From NCBI GenBank assembly GCA_020692245.1, contig JAIMKT010000026.1:1473-47700 (forward strand): a DNA stretch of 46,228 nt. Direction: 5' to 3'. Shown here one piece after another: positions 1-8,419 of this stretch (the first letter of the stretch is position 1; every line of letters begins with the position of its first letter). The notes under the pieces were generated by a model. The model saw nothing but the letters and a program-made list of their open reading frames with translations, ran no database searches and was not told the DNA's origin. The position numbers were made by a program, and so were the translations under genes. The stretch is from Microcoleus sp. GA_180221_E-2-1-MAG-45_12. Its GTDB lineage: Bacteria; Cyanobacteriota; Cyanobacteriia; Cyanobacteriales; JAAUUE01.

Positions 1-1
1 A

Positions 2-355
2 ACCCAAGATGGTTATCTATTGCTAGGAGATATTTTTAACCTCAACTTCAATGCCGACCTCGTGGTACTCAGTGCCTGTGAAACCGGAGACGGGGCAGTA
101 GTCCAAGGAGAAGGATTAATTGGCTTAACTAGGGGCTTGATGTATGCTGGCACATCGAGGGTTGTGACTAGCCTGTGGTCAGTAAAAGATAAGGAAACAG
201 CGATTTTGATGGGGAAATTCTACGAAAAAATGCTGCAACAAAATCTCCCCCCCGGAGAAGCCCTGAGAGCCGCCCAAATAGAGATGTTTCGGACTCCGGG
301 TCAGTGGGCACCATACTACTGGGCAGCGTTTACTCTCCAAGGAGAATGGCGGTAG
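2..355 (+). CDS. CHAT-domain (caspase-like) protein, C-terminal fragment
   Basis: Only the C-terminal 117 residues are in the window; the reading frame is open to the left edge, so the gene begins upstream. The piece carries the second half of a CHAT peptidase domain: a hydrophobic strand ending in VVLSACETG, whose Cys is the nucleophile position of the family, followed by GEGLIGLTRGLMYAG and SLWSVKD, both typical of CHAT proteins. The catalytic His half would lie outside the window. In cyanobacteria such domains usually end long TPR-repeat proteins (HetF-like or TPR-CHAT), so upstream TPRs are likely but unseen. It converges on the methyltransferase gene with a gap of 20 bases. Family assignment is firm; substrate and pathway are unknown. 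Confidence 0.85.
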   Translation, partial: TQDGYLLLGDIFNLNFNADLVVLSACETGDGAVVQGEGLIGLTRGLMYAGTSRVVTSLWSVKDKETAILMGKFYEKMLQQNLPPGEALRAAQIEMFRTPGQWAPYYWAAFTLQGEWR

Positions 356-375
356 TCAAAACTTGAGGATGATCA

Positions 376-2199
376 CTATAGCTGCCAAAGATTCATATTT
401 TTAATTGCTTCGATCGTTTTAGCAGTATCGCCTTTGAGATTGAGGGGTAAATAATAGTTGATTTGGGAGAGGAGCTTTCCCCATTGTTGGAGGTTGAGAT
501 TACTAAGAAAACTCACGGCTGGTTCCTCATCTTCGGCTAATTCTGCCTCCATTAATAAATCCATAAATATCCCAGAAACAAATAAACTTGCATCTTCGGC
601 ATCGATGTTTTGAGATTCTATAAAGATGGCAATCTTTCCTTTTTGGGGATGGGCAAGAATACTAGATATTGCTGCCGATAATTCCTTTTGTAAATCAGTT
701 TCTGGTTGCTGCCAATCGGGACAAAGGAGAATATTAATCTCTCTAAATTCGTAGGGTAGTTCTGGGTGAGCGACTGATTTAGGATTGTTAATGAACCGGA
801 CTCCGGTATAGTCAATTTTTTCGAGGGCAAACTGGAGATTTCTCGATCGCTCAAAATCATGCACTGCCGCCCGACAACCTTCCCAGTGACCATAATCATC
901 TATCTGCACCAAGCCATTGGGAACCACAGCATCGTAGAGATTATTAAAAATATCCATGGTTGATTCGTACCAATCCCCATCGGCATGGAGGAGGGCAATT
1001 TCCCCAATTTGCGATCGATAAACCGGGAGCGTATCAGCAAACAACCCCGGCACAATTTCTACAATATCCTCCACTCCTAACTGCTGGGTAATTTTCCCAA
1101 TATTTTCCGCCACTGGAGCGCTGAGAGTTCCCACCCCAAAACCTGTATCATTGGCAGCTACTCCCTCGTGGCGATCGATCTCCGTGGGTTCGGGCATTCC
1201 GGCAAAGGTATCAAAGGCAAATAACTTCCGGGGTCTTTGGGTATAGCGTTGAATCACCGCCGCCATCATTGCCGAGGCTCCCCCCTTAAAGGCTCCACAT
1301 TCCACAAAATTTCCCGGTAAATCCCCTAAACAAATCTGCTTAGTTGCCGTGTAGAGAGAATACAACCGCATTTCACTCAAGAGGGTAAAGGGTCGGACTT
1401 GGCTCACGAGTTCCTTAAACTCCTCCAGATCGAAATTCCCTAACCCACTGACATCGTAGTGTTGCAAATGGACAGGAAGTTGCCAATTAACCGCAGGGTC
1501 TGGCTGATGGGTTACAGGTTGGACATTGCCCCGCCAAGCGACTCCCATAATCTGCATGGTTTGATAGACCATAGTTTGCCAACCTTGGGATTTGAGATAA
1601 TCTAAACCTTGGGCAACGGCGGGGGCAGCGAGGTCGTGGAAAAGGATCATGGCATCAGGGGCAGCAAACTGGGCGCAGGCGATCGCATCTTCGAGGGGAC
1701 CTGGTACTTCATGGTTGCCATCAATAAAAATCAGAGACCATTGCTTTTGCTGGGTTTCGACCAAATCTACTACGGCGGCAGGGCTGTAACCGGGGATTAA
1801 ATTTACTCGATCGATCACTCCCGCCATGGTTAGGGAACTGGTGACACTATTGAGGAAATCTTCTCGACCCAACATCGGATCAACCACATCTAACTCTACC
1901 CCCGCCAGAGCAAGGTGACAGGCAGACCATCCTAACCAGCAGCCAATTTCTAGGGCAGGTTGCCCGGCAAATTTCAGGGCATTGTTGTAGAGAATATGCG
2001 CCTCATCCCGGCTCAGGAAACCCACATAGGGCTGTCGTCCATCTACATACCAATTGTGGGGAATCTCTCGGCGCAGATATTGCCAAGGTTGAGTACTAGG
2101 ATCGCCTATAATCATACTGGGGAAGCAGCGATCGGGCCTAATCACCTGAAAGCCGGGGGAAACATAATCTCCCTTGGGAATTGCGGTATCTGCAAACAT
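376..2199 (-). CDS. Two-domain SAM methyltransferase (class I plus TylF/MycF-type)
   Basis: A 607-residue protein. Residues about 68-225 form a class I SAM methyltransferase-like domain (ALEIGCWLGWSACHLA as motif I, then LIFIDGNHE). Residues about 265-475 form a second one of the macrocin O-methyltransferase (TylF/MycF) type: NFVECGAFKGGASAMMAAV, FDTFAGMPEP, LLHADGDWYESTMD and VQIDDYGHWEGC, the last two holding the acidic metal/substrate residues of that family. Residues about 485-607 begin INILLCPDWQQPE and resemble the tails seen on cyanobacterial glycosyltransferase and methyltransferase proteins. The ATG at 2199 is supported by an AAGGAGG ribosome site just upstream. The substrate is unknown; sugar or glycan O-methylation is an inference from the TylF similarity. 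Confidence 0.82.
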   Translation of the reverse strand: MFADTAIPKGDYVSPGFQVIRPDRCFPSMIIGDPSTQPWQYLRREIPHNWYVDGRQPYVGFLSRDEAHILYNNALKFAGQPALEIGCWLGWSACHLALAGVELDVVDPMLGREDFLNSVTSSLTMAGVIDRVNLIPGYSPAAVVDLVETQQKQWSLIFIDGNHEVPGPLEDAIACAQFAAPDAMILFHDLAAPAVAQGLDYLKSQGWQTMVYQTMQIMGVAWRGNVQPVTHQPDPAVNWQLPVHLQHYDVSGLGNFDLEEFKELVSQVRPFTLLSEMRLYSLYTATKQICLGDLPGNFVECGAFKGGASAMMAAVIQRYTQRPRKLFAFDTFAGMPEPTEIDRHEGVAANDTGFGVGTLSAPVAENIGKITQQLGVEDIVEIVPGLFADTLPVYRSQIGEIALLHADGDWYESTMDIFNNLYDAVVPNGLVQIDDYGHWEGCRAAVHDFERSRNLQFALEKIDYTGVRFINNPKSVAHPELPYEFREINILLCPDWQQPETDLQKELSAAISSILAHPQKGKIAIFIESQNIDAEDASLFVSGIFMDLLMEAELAEDEEPAVSFLSNLNLQQWGKLLSQINYYLPLNLKGDTAKTIEAIKNMNLWQL

Positions 2200-2355
2200 G
2201 GCTGCCTCCTTAGTTGAATCGGAAGATTATAGAAGTCTTCTTAAAATAGTCTTACTTAACCATCATAAAATCATTTCTGCCCCAAGTTAACATCTAAATC
2301 AAGGCAGAAAGAATTGGCTTCTATGCTCAGGGATTAGTTGCCGAATCTAAGGAGT

Positions 2356-3849
2356 TTATTTAGTCGGGATAAATTTGGGAGAGACGGTTTCAACGGTTTC
2401 AACAATTTCGGTAGTGTTTGGGCTAACTGCTACAGAAGTTACTGGTTCAAGAGTCACTTCTAGGGGAGTTTCTGGGGGTAAACCGAGGAGATCGTAGTAA
2501 ATTCTGATGTATTCCTTGGCAGATTTGTCCCAGCTAAAATCCTGAGCCATGCCTCGTTTTTGCAGCTCTGTCCATTGGGGTTTGAACCGGAAGGCTTCGT
2601 TAGCTCTAACCATGGAAGTAAATAGGTCTAGGGGTTCGTAGCGATCGAAACAGTAGCCAGTTCCCTGTTCATTAATGGGGTCATGGTGGGAAACCGTGTC
2701 GACTAAACCTCCGGTGCGGCGGACGATCGGCACACACCCGTAATGGAGCGCCAGCATTTGGCTAATGCCGCAGGGTTCAAAGCGAGAAGGCATCAGGAAA
2801 GCATCACAACCTGCATATACCCGCCGAGATAGGGCATCGTTGTAAAGAAGTTGAGCAGTCATCCGTCCGGGATAACGGGAAGCAAGCTGCCACATTTGGG
2901 TTTCGTAGTAGCGATCGCCAGTCCCCAGTAAAATAAATTGGCTATCGGTATACGCCATGAATCGATCGAGGACTTGCAGTAATAAATCTATGCCCTTCTG
3001 CTCCACTAGCCGAGTTACCATCCCCACCAAAAAGGCTTGGCTATTTACTTCCAAACCTACCTCTTCTTGGAGGGCAATTTTATTGGGGCGACGTTGCTCA
3101 ATGGTCTCGGTGCTAAAGGTTTGGGGAATATATTTATCGATGGCGGGATTATAGCTATCCACATCAATGCCATTCACAATTCCGGTAGTTTTACCACTAA
3201 TGAAGGAGAGTAAGCCCTCTAGGGTTTCCCCATATTCTGGGGTTTTGATCTGGTTAGCGTAGGTAGGAGAAACGGTGGTGACTCGATCGGCAAACTGTAC
3301 TGCTGCTGCCATTGTGTTATGTCCCTGCATATACCACGGACACCAAGTCATTTTTTCTAGTTTCCAACTCCACGGGCCTTGGTAAGCCAGATTATGGATG
3401 GTAAATACGGTGGAAATATCTGGAGATTGGTGCATCCACACGGGAATCATACCTGTATGCCAATCATGACAATGGATAATCTGAGGTTTCCAATAATTCC
3501 AGCTAAATTCGGCGGCGGCGTTGGCAAAGAAAGTAAAGCGCCAATCTTCAGTTTCGCCCCCGTACACCTGTCGTCCAGCAAAGGAGGGATGCTCCATCAA
3601 ATAGAGGGGGACATCGGTTCCCGGCAGCACAGTTTCATAGACATTAAAACCTTGAAACATTGCGCCCCCAGACCAGACAGGCTTGGCAGGAATGGTCATT
3701 TTATCGGGTAAGAAACCATAGTAGGGTAGGAAGATTCGCACATCATGCCCCATTTTCCGCAGCACCTTGGGCAGGGAACCCACCACATCTGCCATTCCCC
3801 CCACTTTTGCGATCGGCGCCGCCTCAGCAGCCACAAATAAAATTTTCAT
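2356..3849 (-). CDS. glgA: Glycogen synthase, ADP-glucose type (GT5)
   Basis: Transfers glucose from ADP-glucose to the non-reducing end of alpha-1,4-glucan during glycogen synthesis in the cytosol. The 497-residue product begins [20 protein letters not shown], with the KxGG nucleotide-sugar site at residues 15-18. The C-terminal GT-B half has [17 protein letters not shown] and [10 protein letters not shown], the conserved E-x7-E retaining region. About 30 C-terminal residues rich in Val, Thr and Pro extend beyond the usual end. The gene lies 14 bases downstream of the S1C-like gene on the same strand, so the two may be co-transcribed. Cyanobacteria often have two glgA copies; which isoform this is cannot be told here. 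Confidence 0.95.
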   Translation of the reverse strand: MKILFVAAEAAPIAKVGGMADVVGSLPKVLRKMGHDVRIFLPYYGFLPDKMTIPAKPVWSGGAMFQGFNVYETVLPGTDVPLYLMEHPSFAGRQVYGGETEDWRFTFFANAAAEFSWNYWKPQIIHCHDWHTGMIPVWMHQSPDISTVFTIHNLAYQGPWSWKLEKMTWCPWYMQGHNTMAAAVQFADRVTTVSPTYANQIKTPEYGETLEGLLSFISGKTTGIVNGIDVDSYNPAIDKYIPQTFSTETIEQRRPNKIALQEEVGLEVNSQAFLVGMVTRLVEQKGIDLLLQVLDRFMAYTDSQFILLGTGDRYYETQMWQLASRYPGRMTAQLLYNDALSRRVYAGCDAFLMPSRFEPCGISQMLALHYGCVPIVRRTGGLVDTVSHHDPINEQGTGYCFDRYEPLDLFTSMVRANEAFRFKPQWTELQKRGMAQDFSWDKSAKEYIRIYYDLLGLPPETPLEVTLEPVTSVAVSPNTTEIVETVETVSPKFIPTK

Positions 3850-3863
3850 ATTGATTCTAAAAG

Positions 3864-4727
3864 TTATTTCTCTTCATCTTCAGCATCTTCATCTTCAGCA
3901 TCTTCGTCTTCTTCATCGTCCTCGTCTTCCTCATAGTCATCATCACCCTCTTCCTCGTCAATATATTCCCCTAGGGTTTCTTCAAAGCGTTCGAGGAAAT
4001 CATCCAAAACTTCAGCAGCGATCGCATAATCTAGTTTTTGAGGCTCTTCTAAACCCCAAGTATTGACACCGATAACTTCCCCAGATAGGTTGATCAAAGG
4101 GCCCCCAGTATTTCCAGCATTGATGGTAGCGTCGGTGTGAATGGTCATCACTTCGCCCCCTTCAATTTCCTCTTCTCCAGAAATGGCTGTAATTAATCCT
4201 TCTGTAATGGCTCCTTGAATTTCCCCCAGGGGATTACCGATCGCCAACACGGCATCACCTACTTCCACATCAAAGGACAAACTCAGAGCCGGATATTCTT
4301 GGGGAACTTCTGACTCCTCTCCAGTATGGGGATCAAGGATATATTCAGTGGTCAGCAACACTACCAAATCTTCCTCATCATTGCCGGTAAATACGATCTC
4401 TGCCAAGCGCAATTGCTGGTCTGGAGTTGCCAATATTACCCATTCCCGTTCCTCTTCTACATAAAAAGAATCTACCTCTACATTCTCCAAATCCTCGACT
4501 AGGTGATAGTTAGTGATCACTAGATCGGTGTCCAAGAAAAACCCGCTCCCACTAGAGACAATTTCTTCGGTCTCCCAGTCGATCGCATAGACAGAAACCA
4601 CCGAAGCCAGAACTTGAGCAATCATGCTCCCCAATTCCCCAGAGGCTTCTTTAATTTGGGCTAACTGTTGACTACGGGTGATGTGATCTTGCTGTACTTG
4701 TTGATATAGCTGAGGAATATTTTTCAT
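3864..4727 (-). CDS. Trypsin-like (S1C/HtrA-type) protein with Thr at the nucleophile position
   Basis: A 287-residue protein with the fold signatures of an HtrA protease domain but no PDZ domain and no evident signal peptide, so probably cytosolic. The candidate His is H75 (ITNYHLVED) and the candidate Asp is D120 (DEEDLVVLL). The oxyanion motif reads [11 protein letters not shown] where the family has GNSGGPL, so Thr207 (codon at 4107-4109, ACT) replaces the catalytic Ser. The last 30 residues are almost entirely Asp and Glu, encoded by a TCTTC/ATC-rich stretch. It sits just upstream of glgA on the same strand. It may be a pseudoprotease, perhaps a binding or chaperone-like protein, or a weak Thr-dependent enzyme; the sequence cannot decide. 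Confidence 0.8.
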   Translation of the reverse strand: MKNIPQLYQQVQQDHITRSQQLAQIKEASGELGSMIAQVLASVVSVYAIDWETEEIVSSGSGFFLDTDLVITNYHLVEDLENVEVDSFYVEEEREWVILATPDQQLRLAEIVFTGNDEEDLVVLLTTEYILDPHTGEESEVPQEYPALSLSFDVEVGDAVLAIGNPLGEIQGAITEGLITAISGEEEIEGGEVMTIHTDATINAGNTGGPLINLSGEVIGVNTWGLEEPQKLDYAIAAEVLDDFLERFEETLGEYIDEEEGDDDYEEDEDDEEDEDAEDEDAEDEEK

Positions 4728-4987
4728 GCTCGTTATGGGGAAGGGTGATCAGTTGGCAGAGGTGATTAAATTAAGACCGGGAGATTTTCGGGAACTATCG
4801 AGAATTATTGAGAACTACATGAAAGAAGCACGCAGGCAAACAGCACTAATAGATTGTTGTTAAATTAATGATCAAATTGATAATCACATTAATAATCAAG
4901 TGCTAGGTTAACAGCTATTTGTCACTAGTTAGCAAATTTATTTTTCCTAGTTCCCAAAGAATCTGAAAAAGAAGTTTTGAGGAAAAT
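4728..4987. other. Intergenic, hemC to S1C gene
   Basis: An AT-rich gap of 260 bases that should hold the promoter of the S1C-like/glgA pair. Around 4865-4905 there are overlapping AATGATCAA / TTGATAATCA / TTAATAATCA repeats that could form alternative stems or protein sites. I see no open reading frame or tRNA. Confidence 0.4.
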
Positions 4988-5956
4988 CTAAGGGCGTTGA
5001 ATCTCGGCGAAAATTTCTGCCAAAATCTTGGTGGCACCCTTGGCTCTCAGGTCATTAGCTAATAGAGTTCCCACTTGCTCTGCCTCTGTGGCGGCTCCGG
5101 TGACAGTCCCTTGGACTATTTGCTGTCCGTCAATACTGGCAACAATCCCCGTTAAGGTGAGACGATCGTCCACAATTTCGGTATTCACCCCAATGGGAAC
5201 TTGGCAACCTCCTTCTAAATCTCGGAGAAAGGCGCGCTCGGCATAACATCTCTGGGCTGTGGGTAGGTGTTCCAAGGCTTTGAGGAGATCGAGAACTTCC
5301 TGATCATCCGATCGACATTCAATCCCCAAGGCTCCCTGTCCTACCGCATGGAGGGAAATTTCTGGAGGAATAATCTGATGAATGCGGGCTGCCATATCGA
5401 GGCGTTGTAAACCTGCTGCCGCAAGGATCAAAGCGTCATACTCCCCTTCATCGAGCTTGGCAAGGCGGGTATTGAGGTTCCCCCGCACATCCTTAAAGGC
5501 AAGGTGGGGATAGTGATGGCGGAGTTGAGCGAGGCGACGCAGGGAAGAAGTACCAATGACGGCTCCGGCGGGGAGGGTTTCCAGTTGTTTATCTTGGTGC
5601 TTGGCATGGACAACGAGGGCATCGGCAGGGTTTTCCCGTTCGGTGACGACTCCTAAAACCAGTCCTTCAGGGAGATTAGTTGGTAAATCCTTCAGGGAAT
5701 GGACGGCTAGATCAATTCCTTGGTTGAGCATTCCCGTTTCTAGTTCCTTGGTAAATAGCCCCTTATCACCAATTTTTGACAGGGCGACATCAAGGATTTT
5801 GTCTCCTTGGGTACTCATGGTTTCGACTTCAAAGGTTCGATCGGGAAAATGTTTTTGGAGTTGTTCTTGCACCCAATAGGTCTGCACTAAGGCTAAGGCA
5901 CTTTTCCGTGACCCAATCCGAATTGTCCGGGGGGGGCTACTTACTGCTAAAGACAT
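4988..5956 (-). CDS. hemC: Porphobilinogen deaminase (hydroxymethylbilane synthase)
   Basis: Joins four porphobilinogens into hydroxymethylbilane, the third step from glutamate-derived ALA toward heme, chlorophyll and phycobilins. The 322-residue product has [14 protein letters not shown] near the N-terminus, HSLKDLPT with the catalytic Asp90, [12 protein letters not shown] at about 135-146, and EGGCQVPIG, where Cys251 holds the dipyrromethane cofactor. The ATG at 5956 gives a short leader before the conserved core, as usual. It stands alone on the minus strand; chlH, a later enzyme of the chlorophyll branch, is elsewhere in the window on the other strand. Confidence 0.96.
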   Translation of the reverse strand: MSLAVSSPPRTIRIGSRKSALALVQTYWVQEQLQKHFPDRTFEVETMSTQGDKILDVALSKIGDKGLFTKELETGMLNQGIDLAVHSLKDLPTNLPEGLVLGVVTERENPADALVVHAKHQDKQLETLPAGAVIGTSSLRRLAQLRHHYPHLAFKDVRGNLNTRLAKLDEGEYDALILAAAGLQRLDMAARIHQIIPPEISLHAVGQGALGIECRSDDQEVLDLLKALEHLPTAQRCYAERAFLRDLEGGCQVPIGVNTEIVDDRLTLTGIVASIDGQQIVQGTVTGAATEAEQVGTLLANDLRAKGATKILAEIFAEIQRP

Positions 5957-5987
5957 AATAGAAATAATTTAATTAGTAATTTAATTC

Positions 5988-6300
5988 TTGACACTCCCAC
6001 GTCTAAAGAGCGTGGGATTCTTTAAGAGTCCAGAATCTGATTTTTCAGCCACTGTACCTTAAGGGCGTAGTCAATGCGCCCCTACCCATTCACGCTCACT
6101 GGCTTTCACCATGAGGCTTATGGCTACCTTTTTTTTATTTTGAGCTTTCGTTCGCACTTTTCAACACTAGCCAGTTCGGTACACTCGATATCCTGTCTCT
6201 GCTTGCCTGTTCCTTAGTCTTTCCCAGCATGGCTGGTAGTTTCTTTCTGGCGGGAGTTTCACCGACCTAGGATATTTCAACGTGCAGTTGATACGCCTAC
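5988..6300 (-). mobile_element. Remnant with IS200/IS605-like terminal hairpin and structured RNA-like sequence
   Basis: Read on the minus strand, this stretch ends in a 7-bp hairpin (TCCCACG at 5995-6001 with CGTGGGA at 6011-6017) followed by GTGTCAA, the layout seen at right ends of cyanobacterial IS605/TnpB elements. Upstream on that strand are further stems: GGGCG/CGCCC near 6064-6083, CCAGC-CAT-GCTGG near 6224-6236, and a long-range ATATCCT/AGGATAT pair around 6185-6275. Stretches such as GTGAAACTCC and GTGCGAACGAAAGC recall group II intron RNA. No transposase or reverse transcriptase frame remains. A degraded omegaRNA end, a group II intron fragment, or both are possible; the class is uncertain. 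Confidence 0.4.
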
Positions 6301-6494
6301 TTGATTCAGCACAATATAAAACTTTCTTAACTTAGATTACCCTAGGCAGTACTATTTTTCCTATCTTTTACGCCGATTTACACTGATTTACTTGGAACCC
6401 CCCCCGCATTGAAATATGGAGAAATTAGTTAAGGTGTTGCAGAAGATACAGTGAAATTTGTCAGCTTTGCCCACAATACAGAGTAATTTCTTTA

Positions 6495-6688
6495 GAGGAT
6501 GCCTGAGAAGTCTATATTTGCTTGACATTAGCGACTAAAGTCGCAACTACGAAAATAAATCCCCCTGTCTTAGGTTAAGCAAGCCCTGAATTTTTGTTTA
6601 ATCTGTCTTGAATTTATGCTAGAAGAGTATTTTTTTGTAGTAACGACTTTAGTCGCTTTTAGTCACTAGAAACTTTTCAGACATCCTC
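6495..6688. mobile_element. 194-bp MITE with inverted repeats and TTA target duplication
   Basis: The ends are GAGGATGCCTGAGAAGT (6495-6511) and ACTTTTCAGACATCCTC (6672-6688), inverted copies matching at 15 of 17 positions. TTA flanks both sides (6492-6494 and 6689-6691), consistent with a 3-bp target duplication. Inside, AGCGACTAAAGTCGCAACTAC (about 6530-6550) and its inverted partner near 6634-6656 form a second repeat pair. There is no coding capacity, so it would need a transposase in trans. The TNA-type duplication fits some IS5-family subgroups; that assignment is inference. Confidence 0.65.
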
Positions 6689-6788
6689 TTAGTGGGATTA
6701 TCAAGTATGAATATTGGTGTGAATAGCCTTTAACTAAGCACCAATAGACATTGCAGGGCATGACTGGGTATTAAATAAGCATTATTGT

Positions 6789-8348
6789 GTGTCTGAGCTA
6801 AAATCTGTTTCTACGGCTGTTTCTCTAGATTCTCTCCGACTGCTGTTTGATTTGCAACAAGGCAACGCCATTGCCCAAAGTTTGAGTGGCTGCCTAGAGC
6901 CGGGAGCGATCGCCCAACGGGTGACAGATGGCTTGGTAGAAAAATTTGGTTGTGCCTTTGCGAGGCTGTGGCTGGTGGAGCCGAACCGGACGGAGTTGAG
7001 ATTGGTAGCTTCTTCGGGCATGTATACCCGCTTGGATGGGGACTTTGCGAGGGTAAAAATGGGAGCCTTCAAAGTAGGAAAAATTGCCCAGCACTGTATT
7101 CCCTTTTTGAGCAACAATCTGGCAGCAGAAACATGGGTGAAGGATCGGCAGTGGGCGATCGACCATCAGATTTTAGGTTTTGCAGGTTATCCTCTTACAA
7201 CTCAAGGTAATGTGGTAGGAGTTTTAGCAGTTTTCAGTCAACAGGCTTTGGGGTCTGAGTTTTTAGAAGTATTGCAGGGATTGTGTGCCACAGTGACGAT
7301 CGTGCTGGAGAAGGCTCTGAGTTTTCAACAGGAAAAGCAGGCTTGGTTAGTCAATCATGTCCCCTTGCAAGCCCCTCTATCGGAGCAGATGGGACGCATT
7401 TTAAGTAATACTCGCCTAACTTTAATTGGCACGGAAACACCCCTCACGACTTCCCTCAACTGTCTATTCCTGAAGACGGCAGAAATTCTCCAGAGGTTTG
7501 CTTGTATCTATTGTCGCCTTGTCTACACCCCAGAGCAAATTAGTTTAGAAGCTATGATTTCGATCAAATCAGCAAAATCAGAAAAAGTTATCGAGTCGGC
7601 CCTTGGGGAATTGTTTTTTGGGGTTACTTGTTTGGGAGGCTCCTTAGAAATTACTCCCGGACTTGAGCAACAGGTGCGCCAAGTTTTTTTACAGATTCCC
7701 AATTTACCGGGTCTTGTTACTCCCCGGAAACGACAAGAATCAACAGAGCTGTCAACACTACCAAAATTATCAGAACGATCACAATCAACAACCTCCTCAG
7801 ATTTATCTACTAATCCTTCTAACTCTCCTCCAGAACTAAGATTGCGGATTAAATGTACTTCCCCAGTTTTACAAATGGCTTTTACTCACATGGCTTACTT
7901 GGCGGGGTTAACTGTAGAATTTAGTACGGACTCGATCGCCCCTCTCCTCACCGATGACTTAACACAGCAACTCAACCCCAAAATCCCCATTCTCTGGATA
8001 GTTAGCCCAAATCAAACAACTACCCCGGCTCAAATTTACCAAGCCCAGTTAGATTTGCAGACAACTCCAGAACAGTTACGGGCGGCAGTGGCAAAGGTGG
8101 AGCGGGGGGAAACTTGGAGAGACATCCCAATTACACCACCAACAATGGTAATTTCGGAACGAGAACGGGAAATTATGACTCTACTAGCTTCAGGGTTGCG
8201 CGATCGAGATATTGCCCAACAACTTTTTATTAGTGAAAGCACGGTCAAATTCCATCTCAACAATGTGCAAACCAAACTCACAGCCAAAACTCGCTATCAA
8301 GCCCTCCATCAAGCCACAATCCAAGGTTTGTTGGGCAAAGTATCCTGA
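6789..8348 (+). CDS. GAF-domain LuxR-type transcription regulator
   Basis: A 519-residue protein with a GAF sensor domain at about residues 24-173 (FGCAFARLWLVEP, GFAGYPLTTQGNVVGVLAVF) and a C-terminal LuxR-type helix-turn-helix at about 453-515 (ISEREREIMTLLASGLRDR, then IAQQLFISESTVKFHLNNVQ). A Ser/Thr-rich linker at about 315-345 separates the middle region from the C-terminal part. It lacks a receiver domain, so it should respond to a bound small molecule or chromophore rather than to a phosphoryl group. The start is a GTG; no clear ribosome site precedes it. The ligand and targets are unknown. It is monocistronic and convergent with the ppx gene. Confidence 0.85.
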   Translation: MSELKSVSTAVSLDSLRLLFDLQQGNAIAQSLSGCLEPGAIAQRVTDGLVEKFGCAFARLWLVEPNRTELRLVASSGMYTRLDGDFARVKMGAFKVGKIAQHCIPFLSNNLAAETWVKDRQWAIDHQILGFAGYPLTTQGNVVGVLAVFSQQALGSEFLEVLQGLCATVTIVLEKALSFQQEKQAWLVNHVPLQAPLSEQMGRILSNTRLTLIGTETPLTTSLNCLFLKTAEILQRFACIYCRLVYTPEQISLEAMISIKSAKSEKVIESALGELFFGVTCLGGSLEITPGLEQQVRQVFLQIPNLPGLVTPRKRQESTELSTLPKLSERSQSTTSSDLSTNPSNSPPELRLRIKCTSPVLQMAFTHMAYLAGLTVEFSTDSIAPLLTDDLTQQLNPKIPILWIVSPNQTTTPAQIYQAQLDLQTTPEQLRAAVAKVERGETWRDIPITPPTMVISEREREIMTLLASGLRDRDIAQQLFISESTVKFHLNNVQTKLTAKTRYQALHQATIQGLLGKVS

Positions 8349-8419
8349 AATTTACTGGGAAATATGTTGAGTACTTTCTAAGAGTGCTTATTGGCAAAAC
8401 ATTTTTTTAATTAATCTCC

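Noticed and set aside
1679-1686. GCGATCGC palindromes here and throughout as special operator sites
   Set aside because: This is HIP1, highly repeated across cyanobacterial genomes, and is not specific to any gene here.
3868-3935. TCTTC/ATC-rich repeats as a possible CRISPR or satellite
   Set aside because: They are the codons of the acidic tail of the S1C-like protein, irregular in period and without spacers.
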